The notes: generated by a model from the sequence alone, not told the origin. A DNA stretch of 64,000 bases from Tepidiphilus succinatimandens (GCF_006503695.1 NZ_SBIK01000010.1:1-64000), one strand, 5' to 3'; positions 8,824 to 17,417 are shown, counted from the stretch's first letter. Program-made: numbers and translations.

Positions 8824-9771
8824 TCAGCCGGCCGCAAGGCGCTCGAGCGCCTCGATCACCTCGTCGGCAATGTTCAATCCCGTCTGGGCCGCGATCTCCA
8901 CCATGCAGGTGGGGCTGGTGACGTTGATCTCGGTGAGCCGTCCGCCGATGAGGTCGAGCCCCACGATCAAGAGGCCGCGCTGCCACAAGACGGGGGCGAG
9001 CGCTTCGGCGACTTCCCGTTCGGCCTCGGTGAGCGGCACGGCCACGCCGCGTCCGCCCGCGGCGAGGTTGCCGCGCGTCTCGCCGGGCTTGGGGATGCGG
9101 GCGAGCGCATAGGGCATCACTTGCCCGGCGATCACGAGCACCCGTTTGTCGCCGTCGCGGATCTGCGGCAGGTATTCCTGGGCCATGATGGTACGGTGCC
9201 CGTGGTGCGTCAGCGTCTCGACGATCACGTAGCGGTTGTGATCCTCGCGGTGCACGCGGAAAATCTGGCTTCCGCCCATGCCGTCGAGCGGCTTGAGGAT
9301 CACGTCGCCCAGAGCGTCGATGAAGGCGTGGATGCGCTCGGGGTCGCGCGCCACCATCGTGGCGGGCGTAAACTGCGGGAATTCCAGGATGGAGAGTTTC
9401 TCCGAATGGTCTCGGATCGCCCGCGGCCGGTTCCAGACGCGGGCCCCTTGCGCTTCGGCGCGCTCCAGCAGCCAGGTGGCGGTGAGGTATTCGAAGTCGA
9501 AGGGCGGATCCTGGCGCATGAGGAGTGCGTCGAATTGGTCGGCGCGCACGCGCGCTTCGGAGACGACCTCGTACCAGGCACCGGCTCCGCCGTCGGTCAG
9601 CGCGATGAGCTGGGCCGAGAGCCACACGGCGCCTTCTTCCCAGCAAAGTCCCTCGCGCTGGCAGGTCCAGATCTCGTGGCCGCGCGCCTGGGCGGCGCGC
9701 ATCATGGCAATCGACGAATCCTTCGTCACTTTCAGCTTGGGCAGAGGGTCGACGAGAAAGGCGAGTTTCAT
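8824..9771 (-). CDS. gshB: Glutathione synthetase
   Basis: Joins gamma-glutamylcysteine and glycine using ATP, the second step of glutathione synthesis, in the cytoplasm. The 315 residues equal the E. coli length. The N-terminal domain begins MKLAFLVDPLPKLKVTKDSS, and the ATP-grasp domain shows LKPLDGMGG, RDGDKRVLV and the metal-site segment LTEINVTSPT. The start ATG overlaps the gshA stop (ATGA), giving translational coupling in a methyltransferase-gshA-gshB operon. It converges on the P-type ATPase gene with 12 bases between stops. Confidence 0.96.
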   Translation of the reverse strand: MKLAFLVDPLPKLKVTKDSSIAMMRAAQARGHEIWTCQREGLCWEEGAVWLSAQLIALTDGGAGAWYEVVSEARVRADQFDALLMRQDPPFDFEYLTATWLLERAEAQGARVWNRPRAIRDHSEKLSILEFPQFTPATMVARDPERIHAFIDALGDVILKPLDGMGGSQIFRVHREDHNRYVIVETLTHHGHRTIMAQEYLPQIRDGDKRVLVIAGQVMPYALARIPKPGETRGNLAAGGRGVAVPLTEAEREVAEALAPVLWQRGLLIVGLDLIGGRLTEINVTSPTCMVEIAAQTGLNIADEVIEALERLAAG

Positions 9772-11072
9772 GCCGTATCTCCTTCCGCGCCGAAACGGGC
9801 GACGAGTTCCTCGATCTCGATGGCGGCGGCGAGCAAGCCCAGGCGCGCCACCACGCCGTAGGCGTAGAAACGGTTGGGTTCGGCGTCGGGGGCGAGGCCC
9901 GAGTCGGGCAGCGAGCAGCTCGCCGCGAAGCGCAGCGGCTCGAAGTGCATGCCCGGCGCGTTGAGGTTCTCGTCGGGGCCGCGTTCGGTGTGTACCCGGT
10001 AGAATCCGCCCACCACGTAATGATCGATCATATAGACGACCGGTTCGCACACCGCCTCGCCCAGGCGCTCGAACGTGGGCACGCCTTCCTGCACGATCAC
10101 CTGGTGCACTTCCAGTCCTTCCTTCACCTTGGCCATCTTGTTGCGCTGCCGCCGCGAGAGCTCGCGCAGCTCGGCCGGGTCCTTGACCGTCATCACGCCC
10201 ATGCCGTAGGTGCCGGCGTCGGCCTTGACGACGAGGAAAGGTTCCTGGTCGATGCCGCGGGCGGCGTAGGCGGCGCGGATCTCGGCGAAGAGCTCGGCGG
10301 CGGTGTCGGCGAGCCGGTCTTCCCCTTCCTTGCTCTGGAAATCCAGGCCGGACACGACGCGGTGCGCCGGAATGAGGTACCAGGGATCGAGTCCGATCGC
10401 CTCGGCGAAGTCGGTGGCGACGCGGGCGTAGATCTCGGCGTGGTGCGATTTGCGCCGCGTGTGCCAGCCCGCCACCAGGGGAGGGATCACGTTCTGCTCG
10501 CTGAGTCCGCGCAGAATCGGTGGCACGCCGGCCGAGAGGTCGTTGTTGAGCAGGATGGCGCAGGGGTCGAAGTCGGCGAGCCCCAACCGGTTTCCGCGGC
10601 GCACCAAGGGCTCGACGAGCACGCGCTCGCCCTCGGCCGCTTCGAGCTCGGTGGGGGCAGTGATTTCCGGCAAGAGCGAGCCGATGCGAACTTCCAGCCC
10701 GGCCAGGCGCAGGATGCGCTGCAGGCGGGCGATATTCAGGAGATACCAGCGGTTGCGCGTGTGGTTCTCGGGGATGAGCAGCAGGCGCTTGGCTTCGGGG
10801 CAGACGCGTTCGATCGCCACCTGGGCTGCCTGCACCGCCAGCGGCAGGAAGTCGTCGGAGAGGTTGTTGAATCCGCCGGGAAAGAGGTTGAAATCGACCG
10901 GGGCGAGCTTGAAGCCGGCGTTGCGCAGGTCGGTGGAGGCGTAGAAAGGAGGCGTATGCTCGCAAAAGCCGCCGCGGAACCATTGTTCGATCGCCGGCAG
11001 TTCTTCGAGGAACTGGCGCTCGATGGCGAGCAGGGGCCCGGTGAGGGCGGTCGTGAGGTGAGGCGCCGTCAT
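9768..11072 (-). CDS. gshA: Glutamate-cysteine ligase (Acidithiobacillus-type GshA)
   Basis: Catalyses ATP-dependent formation of gamma-glutamylcysteine, the committed step of glutathione synthesis. The 434-residue sequence belongs to the ligase type first named from Acidithiobacillus ferrooxidans, not to the E. coli or plant types; segments such as VDFNLFPGGFNNL, LLIPENHTRN and VKADAGTYGMGVMTV mark it. The start ATG at 11072 has AAGGA about 9 bases upstream; an ATG at 11081 is too close to that site. The start overlaps the stop of the upstream methyltransferase and the stop overlaps gshB, both by ATGA. Confidence 0.94.
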   Translation of the reverse strand: MTAPHLTTALTGPLLAIERQFLEELPAIEQWFRGGFCEHTPPFYASTDLRNAGFKLAPVDFNLFPGGFNNLSDDFLPLAVQAAQVAIERVCPEAKRLLLIPENHTRNRWYLLNIARLQRILRLAGLEVRIGSLLPEITAPTELEAAEGERVLVEPLVRRGNRLGLADFDPCAILLNNDLSAGVPPILRGLSEQNVIPPLVAGWHTRRKSHHAEIYARVATDFAEAIGLDPWYLIPAHRVVSGLDFQSKEGEDRLADTAAELFAEIRAAYAARGIDQEPFLVVKADAGTYGMGVMTVKDPAELRELSRRQRNKMAKVKEGLEVHQVIVQEGVPTFERLGEAVCEPVVYMIDHYVVGGFYRVHTERGPDENLNAPGMHFEPLRFAASCSLPDSGLAPDAEPNRFYAYGVVARLGLLAAAIEIEELVARFGAEGDTA

Positions 11073-12391
11073 GAAGGGCATCCTTGCAGAGGGTTCGTCC
11101 GCGATTGTACCGGCTGCGCCCCGCCGGCGCATCGCCCGGGGAGGAATCGGGTAAAGGAAGCGGGTAGCGGTGCGCGCTCCAGGCTGCGCTGCGAAAAGAG
11201 AAAGCGCCCGTCGCACACGAATCCGAGCTCGGCCCAGGGGACCTCGTCGTTGAGCGCGGCGGCGAGCGCATCGACGTCGAGCTGCGGATCGTGGGGAAAG
11301 ATCGCCAGCACGCTGCCGTCCCAGTCGCGGCAGGGGTGGACGAAGAAGGGACGCGGGGCGCGGGTGCGACCGTTCACGTACACCCGCGGCGCGTCGCTTT
11401 CTCGATGGGTGCGCCCCCATTCCCACCAGTTATGCTCATCGAAATCCCGCACGCGCCGCGCAAGGAGCCGCTCGCGAAAGGGGAGAAGCTCGACGGGTGG
11501 CGGTTCGCCGGGACGCACGAAGCGCATGGGTCGGGTTCGGCCATCGCGCACGGTGGAGGAACAGACGAATTCGCGGTTCGCCCAGCGCGGGTCGGCGTAG
11601 ATCTCGTCCGCTCCCGAGACGGCACCGACGCACACCCGTGCGATCTGCGACAGGCGTAGGGGGTACGTGCCGCGCACGAAGGCCAGATGCCCGTCGTGTT
11701 CGAGCACGGTGCGCGCTTCCCACGGCGGCGGGGCCTCGTCTTCGGGGGCGGGCAGAACGGCGGCGAGCGCCGCGAGCCGCTCCTGCCAGCCGGCCTCCCG
11801 ACCCAGCTCGGCATAGCGCAGCGTGTGCGCCCGCCGGCCGCGCTCGAAGCGCCAGATGAGGCAGTTGGGCACGGCCCCGGCAAAGAGGCGCGCATCGCCC
11901 GTGTCGATCACTTCGGTGAAGCTTCCTTCGGTGAGCAACCAGCGGTTGAGCCGTCGGGCGGCGGTGGCTTTGAGGAAATCGCGCGGGGTGATGAAGATGA
12001 GTTCGCCGCCCGGTTCGAGGTGGCGCACCGCTTTCTCGATGAAGTGCAGGTAGAGATTGGCATGCCCGTCGAGCAGGTGGCTATCGAGCCGCGCAGCGGT
12101 CTCCGGCAGCACGTCGCGGCGGCGCACATAGGGCGGATTGCCGATGATGGTGGCGAACTTCTCGTGCTCGGGCAGGGCGAAAAAATCGAGGCGGCACGCC
12201 CGCGGCGGACACACGCGCGGGTCGAGTTCGCAAGCGAGGGCACCGGGTTCGAGAAAGCGCAGGAAGGCACCATCGCCGCAGGCAGGCTCCAGGACGCGCC
12301 CCTGGCGGCGGCGCAGGCGCAGCATGGCGCGCACCACGGGCTCGGGCGTGAACACCTGCCCCAGCGCGTCCGGCGGAATTTCTTCTATCAT
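11069..12391 (-). CDS. N6-adenine DNA methyltransferase (Eco57I/TaqI-like), orphan
   Basis: A 440-residue protein with the order expected of gamma-class adenine methyltransferases: motif X FTPEPVV (about residue 11), the SAM-binding motif I PACGDGAFL, and catalytic motif IV NPPY at residues 85-88. The C-terminal half (from about residue 220) has the size of a TaqI/Eco57I target-recognition region. No endonuclease gene is nearby, so it looks like a solitary methyltransferase. It heads the gshA-gshB operon, coupled by ATGA. The start at 12391 fits the conserved N-terminus, but no good ribosome-binding site is seen. Its target sequence cannot be read from the protein. Confidence 0.82.
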   Translation of the reverse strand: MIEEIPPDALGQVFTPEPVVRAMLRLRRRQGRVLEPACGDGAFLRFLEPGALACELDPRVCPPRACRLDFFALPEHEKFATIIGNPPYVRRRDVLPETAARLDSHLLDGHANLYLHFIEKAVRHLEPGGELIFITPRDFLKATAARRLNRWLLTEGSFTEVIDTGDARLFAGAVPNCLIWRFERGRRAHTLRYAELGREAGWQERLAALAAVLPAPEDEAPPPWEARTVLEHDGHLAFVRGTYPLRLSQIARVCVGAVSGADEIYADPRWANREFVCSSTVRDGRTRPMRFVRPGEPPPVELLPFRERLLARRVRDFDEHNWWEWGRTHRESDAPRVYVNGRTRAPRPFFVHPCRDWDGSVLAIFPHDPQLDVDALAAALNDEVPWAELGFVCDGRFLFSQRSLERAPLPASFTRFLPGRCAGGAQPVQSRTNPLQGCPS

Positions 12392-12438
12392 GGAGCGGGA
12401 TGATAGCCGATTCCGCAGCCCTGCCGCAGGAGGACAGA

Positions 12439-13785
12439 ATGCACGATAGCGCTTGGATGACGTGCGATCCCGCCGGCCGCCGGCCAATGACGCGGCGCGA
12501 GGCGCTCAAGCTGCTGGGCGCAAGCCTGACCGCGCCGCTCTTTTCTGGCTGCGCCACTTCGCCCATCACCGGTGAGACCATCTTCGTCGGCATGAGCGAA
12601 GCGCAGGAGATCGCGCTCGACCGGAAGCTGGCGCCGCAGCAGTTCTCGCAGGATCTGGGGCCGATCCAGCAGGCGTCGGTCAATGCCTATGTGGGCGAGG
12701 TGGGCGCGAGGGTGCATGCGGTGAGCCACCGGCCGCACCTGCCCTATTCGTATCGGGGCCTGAATGCGAATTACCTCAATGCCTACACTTTCCCCGCCGG
12801 ATCGGTCGGTGTGACGCGAGCCCTGCTGGTGCGGCTCGACGATGAAGCGCAGCTCGCGGCGGTGCTCGGCCACGAGATCGGCCACGTCAACGCGCGCCAC
12901 TCGGCGCAGCAGCAGGCCAAGGCGATGCTGGCGCAGGTGGCGCTCACCGCGCTCGATGCGGCCACGAGCAGGAGCGAGTGGGGGCAGCTGCTGGTGCAGG
13001 GCGGCGCGCTCGGGGCGAGCGCCCTGCTCGCCTCTTATTCGCGCGAACAGGAGCGGGAGGCGGATTACCTCGGGCAGCGCTACCTGGTGCTCGCGGGCTA
13101 CCCGGCAAGCGCCATGGTGCGCTTGCATCAGGTGCTGCTCGAAGAAGAAAAGAACCAGCCCGGGCTGCTCGAGACGATGTTTTCGACGCACCCCATGACG
13201 CAGGAGCGGATCCAGCGGGCGCAGTGGCTGTCCGAGACCGAGTTCGCCGACGGCGAGCGTTTTCCCGTCCAGCGCGAGCGCTTCATGGACCGCACGGCAC
13301 CGTTGCGCGCGCTGCGACCGACCATCGAGCGCTGCGGCCGCGGGGAGGAGGCGATGGGGGCGAAAAAGCTCACCGAGGCCGAGCAGCACTTCCGCGAGGC
13401 GATCACACTCACGCCGGACGATTACGCCGCCAACCTGCGCCTGGCGCAGACCCTGCTCGCACGCGGCCGGCTCGACGAGGCGCGTTCCTATGCCGAGCAT
13501 GCCCGCGCCGTCTATCCCCAGGAAGCGCAGGCGCACAAGGTGCTCGCCGCCGCCGCCCTGCAGCAGCGCCGCTACGAGGAGGCTCTGGTTGCGCTGGATG
13601 CCTACGACCGCTTGCTGCCGGGGGATGCTGGCATCACCTTTCTGCGCGGCGTCTCGCTCGAGGGGCTGGGGCGGCGGCAGGAAGCGGCGCGCCTCTACGC
13701 CGACGTGCTGCAGCGCAGCGGCGGCCAGGGTCAGGCGGCGACCTATGCCCGGCAGCGTCTGCGGCAGTGGGGCTATTTGAGATGA
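12439..13785 (+). CDS. M48-family metalloprotease with C-terminal TPRs (BepA/YfgC-like lipoprotein)
   Basis: A 448-residue envelope protease. The zinc-binding HEIGH motif is at residues 145-149 and the third ligand lies in EREADYLGQR. Residues from about 310 on form tetratricopeptide-like repeats, as in BepA, which helps assemble or degrade outer-membrane proteins. The N-terminus has a twin-arginine-like stretch (TRREALKLLG) followed by a lipobox LFSGC. Export by Tat as a lipoprotein is therefore possible, whereas E. coli BepA uses a Sec signal. The start ATG at 12439 follows GCAGGAGGACAG. It diverges from the methyltransferase operon across 47 bases. Confidence 0.88.
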   Translation: MHDSAWMTCDPAGRRPMTRREALKLLGASLTAPLFSGCATSPITGETIFVGMSEAQEIALDRKLAPQQFSQDLGPIQQASVNAYVGEVGARVHAVSHRPHLPYSYRGLNANYLNAYTFPAGSVGVTRALLVRLDDEAQLAAVLGHEIGHVNARHSAQQQAKAMLAQVALTALDAATSRSEWGQLLVQGGALGASALLASYSREQEREADYLGQRYLVLAGYPASAMVRLHQVLLEEEKNQPGLLETMFSTHPMTQERIQRAQWLSETEFADGERFPVQRERFMDRTAPLRALRPTIERCGRGEEAMGAKKLTEAEQHFREAITLTPDDYAANLRLAQTLLARGRLDEARSYAEHARAVYPQEAQAHKVLAAAALQQRRYEEALVALDAYDRLLPGDAGITFLRGVSLEGLGRRQEAARLYADVLQRSGGQGQAATYARQRLRQWGYLR

Positions 13786-13812
13786 ACGATCGTTCGAAAT
13801 CCGTTTCGAACG
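13784..13812 (+). promoter_or_regulatory. Perfect inverted repeats, probable repressor operator
   Basis: CGTTCGAAA (13791-13799) and TTTCGAACG (13804-13812) form a perfect 9-bp inverted repeat with a 4-base spacer. It overlaps a 12-base palindrome GAACGATCGTTC (13784-13795). A -10-like TAGAAT follows at 13818. Such short-spaced palindromes are typical of TetR-family operators; no regulator gene is adjacent. The site lies between the M48 protease stop and the nitronate monooxygenase start. Confidence 0.6.
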
Positions 13813-13858
13813 AATGTTAGAATCGAACGGCACATTTCATTCCGCTCAGGAGAAGACC

Positions 13859-14830
13859 ATGCCCGTTCCCGCCGCCTTCACAGGGCGTTTCCGTGTGCCG
13901 GTGATCGCCGCGCCCATGTTCCTCGTCTCCGGTCCCGAGCTCGTCATCGCCTGCTGCACCTCGGGCGTGGCCGGCACCTTCCCTTCGCTCAACGCCCGGC
14001 CGGCAAGCGAGCTCGAGGTCTGGCTTTCGCGCATCGAGGAGACGCTGGCGGCCTTCCAGCGCGAGCATCCCGACCGGCCCTGCGGACCCTACGGGGTGAA
14101 CCTCATCGTGCACCACACCAATTCCCGCCTGCAGGAGGATCTGGCCTGCATCGTGGCGCACCGCGTGCCTTTCGTCATTACCAGCCTGGGTAATCCCAAG
14201 GACATCGTGGAGGCGGTGCATGGCTACGGCGGGCTCGTGTTCCACGACGTGATCCGGGCGCGGCACGCGCGCAAGGCGATCGAGGCGGGGGTCGATGGCA
14301 TCATCGCCGTGTGCGCCGGCGCAGGCGGGCATGCCGGCACGCAGAGCCCTTTCAGCCTGGTGCGCGAGATCCGCGAATTCTGGGAGGGGACCTTGATCCT
14401 TGCCGGGGCGATTTCCGACGGCTACGGCGTGCGCGCGGCCGAAGTGCTTGGAGCCGACTTCGCCTATCTCGGCACGCGCTTCATCGCCACGGAGGAGTCG
14501 ATGGCACCCCAGCCGTACAAGGAGATGCTGCTTCGATCGCGCGCCGATGACGTGGTCTATACCGACGCGATCTCGGGGGTCAATGCCAACTTCCTCTGGC
14601 CCAGCCTGGAAGCGGCCGGCCTCACGCCCGAGAAACTGCAGCAGCTCGCGGGCAAGGGGAAGCTGCACGACATCGGCGCGGAAGTGCGCGCCTGGCGCGA
14701 CGTGTGGAGCGCAGGGCACGGCGTGTCGCTCATCCACGAGGTGGTGCCGACGGCGACGCTCGTGGAGCGGCTCGCGCGCGAATACGAAGCGGCCTGCGCC
14801 CTGCCGCGCAGCCCGGCGCTCGCCCGCTGA
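13859..14830 (+). CDS. Nitronate monooxygenase / 2-nitropropane dioxygenase-like flavoprotein
   Basis: A 323-residue FMN-dependent TIM-barrel enzyme. The start ATG at 13859 follows CAGGAGAAG. Family hallmarks are the N-terminal PVIAAPMFLVSG, the glycine-rich AGAGGHAGTQSP (phosphate binding) and GADFAYLGTRFIATEES near the C-terminus. Related enzymes oxidise nitronates such as propionate-3-nitronate, but some family members have other substrates (for example enoyl reductase FabK-like proteins). The palindromic operator upstream suggests inducible expression. Confidence 0.85.
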   Translation: MPVPAAFTGRFRVPVIAAPMFLVSGPELVIACCTSGVAGTFPSLNARPASELEVWLSRIEETLAAFQREHPDRPCGPYGVNLIVHHTNSRLQEDLACIVAHRVPFVITSLGNPKDIVEAVHGYGGLVFHDVIRARHARKAIEAGVDGIIAVCAGAGGHAGTQSPFSLVREIREFWEGTLILAGAISDGYGVRAAEVLGADFAYLGTRFIATEESMAPQPYKEMLLRSRADDVVYTDAISGVNANFLWPSLEAAGLTPEKLQQLAGKGKLHDIGAEVRAWRDVWSAGHGVSLIHEVVPTATLVERLAREYEAACALPRSPALAR

Positions 14831-14831
14831 T

Positions 14832-15656
14832 TCAGCGAGAGGGGCGGGAGGTTTTGCTGGCTTCCCGCTCGGCCGCCGTCGCCGGTTCTTCGCCCCTTTC
14901 TTCCTGCGCGAGCGCCGCTTCGAGCGGCGGGTGCAGCTTCACCGGCCGCTGGGCCATCTTCTGCCGCAGGCGGATGTTGAGCATCTCGACGCCGGCCGAG
15001 AAGGCCATGGCGAAGTAGACGTAGCCCTTGGGCACGTGCAGGCCGAAGCTCTCGGCAATGAGCAGCACGCCGATCACCACGAGAAAGCTCAGCGCCAGCA
15101 TCTTGATGGTGGGGTGACGCTCGATGAAGGCGCTGATCGCGCCGGCGGTGAACATCATCACGACCACGGCGACGACGATGGCAGCGATCATCACTGGGAT
15201 CTGGTTGACGAGCCCCACGGCGGTGATGACCGAGTCGAGCGAGAAGACGATGTCGATGAGGGCGATCTGGGTGACGATGACGGCGAAATTGGCATGTACC
15301 CGCGCCACGCCGTGCTCGTCGCTGCCTTCCAGCGCTGCGTGGATCTCCATCGTGCTCTTCCACAGCAGGAAGAGGCCGCCGCCCAGCAGGATCAGGTCGC
15401 GCCCGGAAAAGTCGTTCCCCAGCACGGTGAAGAGCGGGTCGGTGAGCCGCATCATCCAGGAGAGCGTGAGCAGCAGCGCGATGCGCGTGCCCATGGCCAG
15501 CGCCAGCCCGATGAAGCGGGCCGAGGCCTGGCGCGCCGGCGGCAGGCGCCCGACGAGGATGGCGATCATGATGATGTTGTCGACGCCGAGCACGATCTCG
15601 AGCGCGGTGAGGGTGAGGAAGGCGATCCACAAGCCGGGGTCGAGCAGGGCTTCCAT
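14832..15656 (-). CDS. TerC/YgdQ-family integral membrane protein
   Basis: A 274-residue protein with about seven membrane segments. The start of the family domain, LEIVLGVDNIIMIAILVGRLP, carries the acidic residues conserved in TerC proteins, repeated as IDIVFSLDSVITAVGL in the second half. TerC-type proteins are linked to tellurite resistance and, in several bacteria, to manganese export during membrane-protein metalation. The C-terminal 45 residues are charged and cytoplasmic. The start ATG at 15656 has only a weak ribosome-binding site; a GTG two codons upstream is possible. It converges on the nitronate monooxygenase gene with one base between stops. Confidence 0.85.
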   Translation of the reverse strand: MEALLDPGLWIAFLTLTALEIVLGVDNIIMIAILVGRLPPARQASARFIGLALAMGTRIALLLTLSWMMRLTDPLFTVLGNDFSGRDLILLGGGLFLLWKSTMEIHAALEGSDEHGVARVHANFAVIVTQIALIDIVFSLDSVITAVGLVNQIPVMIAAIVVAVVVMMFTAGAISAFIERHPTIKMLALSFLVVIGVLLIAESFGLHVPKGYVYFAMAFSAGVEMLNIRLRQKMAQRPVKLHPPLEAALAQEERGEEPATAAEREASKTSRPSR

Positions 15657-15689
15657 GGGCACAGGGTTTCCGCGTGGGGCGATGGTTGC

Positions 15690-15733
15690 ATTATAAATGT
15701 TCCCCTTTCGCAGCGGCACCTTTTCGCTAGAAT
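15690..15733. promoter_or_regulatory. Divergent promoter region between terC-like gene and lrgA
   Basis: On the minus strand a consensus TATAAT (15695-15690) faces the TerC gene. On the plus strand TAGAAT (15728-15733) faces lrgA. The -35 boxes are weak on both sides, so the assignment rests on the -10 hexamers and the divergent layout. Confidence 0.4.
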
Positions 15734-15776
15734 GAGGGGACCGCGGCTCGTAGTGCCGCGTTCGATGGAGTCGATC

Positions 15777-16124
15777 ATGCTGTGGGGTCTCACGGCCTTG
15801 CTGGCGTTGCAGCTCGCCGGTGAAGTGGTGGTGCGCTTCTTCCACTGGCCGGTGCCGGGGCCGGTGATGGGCTTGGTGTTCGCGCTCGCGCTCCTCTTTC
15901 CGTTGGGGCGGGTGCCCAAACCGGTAGAAGATGCAGGGGGGACGCTGCTGCGCCACCTCTCGCTGCTCTTCGTGCCGGCCGGCGTGGGGGTGGTGGCACA
16001 CTGGGAGCGCCTGCAGCAGGCTTGGCTGGTGATCGGCGTGGTGTTGCTCGTGAGCACGCTCCTCGGTTTGGCGGTGTCGGCCTGGGTGTTCGAGCGCCTG
16101 GCGGGAGGGGAAGATGCCCTTTGA
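15777..16124 (+). CDS. lrgA: CidA/LrgA family membrane protein
   Basis: A 115-residue protein with four hydrophobic segments. Family features are the early PVPGPVMGLVFALALL segment and LLFVPAGVGVV in the third helix. CidA/LrgA proteins pair with LrgB-type partners and affect murein hydrolase activity, cell lysis or pyruvate movement, depending on species. The ATG at 15777 is chosen because TGGAG lies six bases upstream; an in-frame ATG at 15765 is the alternative. It overlaps the lrgB gene by 11 bases. Confidence 0.85.
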   Translation: MLWGLTALLALQLAGEVVVRFFHWPVPGPVMGLVFALALLFPLGRVPKPVEDAGGTLLRHLSLLFVPAGVGVVAHWERLQQAWLVIGVVLLVSTLLGLAVSAWVFERLAGGEDAL

Positions 16125-16833
16125 AGCGATCGCACCCTGGCGCGAGCTGTGGGTGTATCTGTCGGCCACGCCGCTCTTCAGCCTGACGATCACGCTGGCG
16201 GTGTATCTCGTCTGGGAATGGGTGCATCGGCGGGCCGGTCTGCATCCGCTGCTCAACCCCGTCGCCTGGAGCATCGCCACCCTCGGGGCGCTGCTCTTGG
16301 GTTCCGGCCTGCCTTATCCAGCCTATTTCGCCGGGGCGCAGTTCATCCACTTCCTCTTGGGCCCGGCCACCGTGGCCCTGGCGATTCCGATCTTTCACCA
16401 GCGCCGCCGCGTAGCGGCGCACGCCAAGGCGGTGGCAGTGGCGCTTCTGGCCGGTTCGGTGACGGCCGCCGGCAGCGCCGTGGCTCTGGGTGCGGCGCTG
16501 GGATTGGACGCGACCATGCTGCGCACGCTCGCGCCCAAGTCGGTGACGAGCCCGATCGCCATGGCGGTGAGCGAGCAGATGGGCGGCATCCCGGCGCTCG
16601 CGGCGGTGTTCGTCATTGTCACCGGCATCCTCGGTGCGCTCTTCGGGCCGCTGCTCTTCGCGGCGATGCGGGTGCGCTCTTCCGCAGCCAAGGGCCTGGC
16701 GCTGGGGGTAGTCGCGCACGGCATCGGCACGGCCCGAGCCATGCAGATCGATCCGGTGGCCGGCGCGTTCGCCGCCCTGGGGATGGGGCTGAACGGGGTG
16801 GTGACGGCGGTGGTGTTGCCGTGGCTAGGGTGA
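16114..16833 (+). CDS. lrgB: LrgB family membrane protein
   Basis: A 239-residue protein with about seven membrane segments. The family signature is clear: NPVAWSI-like N-terminal region, FLLGPATVALAIP, LAPKSVTSPIAMAVSEQ and the C-terminal AHGIGTARA. It is the partner of the overlapping lrgA gene and probably forms a complex with it in the inner membrane. A role as holin-like or pyruvate/glycolate carrier is known for homologues; none can be assigned here. Confidence 0.9.
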   Translation: MPFEAIAPWRELWVYLSATPLFSLTITLAVYLVWEWVHRRAGLHPLLNPVAWSIATLGALLLGSGLPYPAYFAGAQFIHFLLGPATVALAIPIFHQRRRVAAHAKAVAVALLAGSVTAAGSAVALGAALGLDATMLRTLAPKSVTSPIAMAVSEQMGGIPALAAVFVIVTGILGALFGPLLFAAMRVRSSAAKGLALGVVAHGIGTARAMQIDPVAGAFAALGMGLNGVVTAVVLPWLG

Positions 16834-16843
16834 GAGGGGAATC

Positions 16844-17113
16844 GTGCCGACCATCAGCATGTTCTATGGATTGATCGTCCGAATGCTGTATATAGACGTA
16901 CAGTAGCACCATTTGCCGCACTTGCATGTCGAATATCAGGGCGAAGAGGCGGTGGTGAGCATTCCGGAAGGGGAATTGCTCGAGGGAAGTCTGCCACCGA
17001 AAAAATTGCGCATCCTTCAGGCATGGATTGCGATTCACGAAGAAGAACTGATGGCTGATTGGGCGCTGGCGACGCGTGGCGAGCCTGTCTTCCCCATCGA
17101 TCCGCTGAAGTGA
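16844..17113 (+). pseudogene. DUF4160 protein gene interrupted by an in-frame amber codon
   Basis: Reading from GTG 16844 gives MPTISMFYGLIVRMLYIDVQ, then TAG (16904-16906), then the same frame continues HHLPHLHVEYQGEEAVVSIP to a stop at 17113. Both parts match the DUF4160 pattern, in which the HHxPHxHVxY segment directly follows the N-terminal strand pair. A single C-to-T change (CAG to TAG) explains the break. An 66-codon product could still start at a TTG (16913), but it would lack the conserved N-terminus. The partner DUF2442 gene follows 10 bases later. The pair is common in mobile or toxin-antitoxin-like settings; its function is unknown. Confidence 0.75.
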
Positions 17114-17123
17114 GGAAAACGTC

Positions 17124-17384
17124 ATGGTGCGAGTACGTTCCGTCGAGATCGAGCCGAATTTCCATCTGCGGCTTACCTTTACCAACGGTGAGACACGGTG
17201 TTTCGACATGCGCCCCTATCTCGATCTTCCTGTGTTTCGCCGGCTGCGCGATCCGGCGTTCTTTGCCCTGGCGCACGTCGAGTACGGCACCGTGGTCTGG
17301 CCGGGGGCAATCGATATCGCCCCCGAAACGCTCTACGAACGTTCTATGGCGGTGGTACGGACGGAGACATCGCATCATGCCTGA
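17124..17384 (+). CDS. DUF2442 domain protein
   Basis: An 86-residue protein with the DUF2442 pattern: short strands, LRLTFTNGETRCFDMRPYL and the late VVWPGAIDIAPETLYE. It has a good ribosome-binding site (GAGGAAAAC) and normal codon use. DUF2442 genes often follow DUF4160 genes, as here, and the two are thought to act together, possibly as a toxin-antitoxin-like pair. Since the upstream partner is broken, this gene may now act alone or be decaying. Confidence 0.8.
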   Translation: MVRVRSVEIEPNFHLRLTFTNGETRCFDMRPYLDLPVFRRLRDPAFFALAHVEYGTVVWPGAIDIAPETLYERSMAVVRTETSHHA

Positions 17385-17417
17385 ATGTAGCCACGCGATT
17401 GCGCTGAAAGTAAGTCG

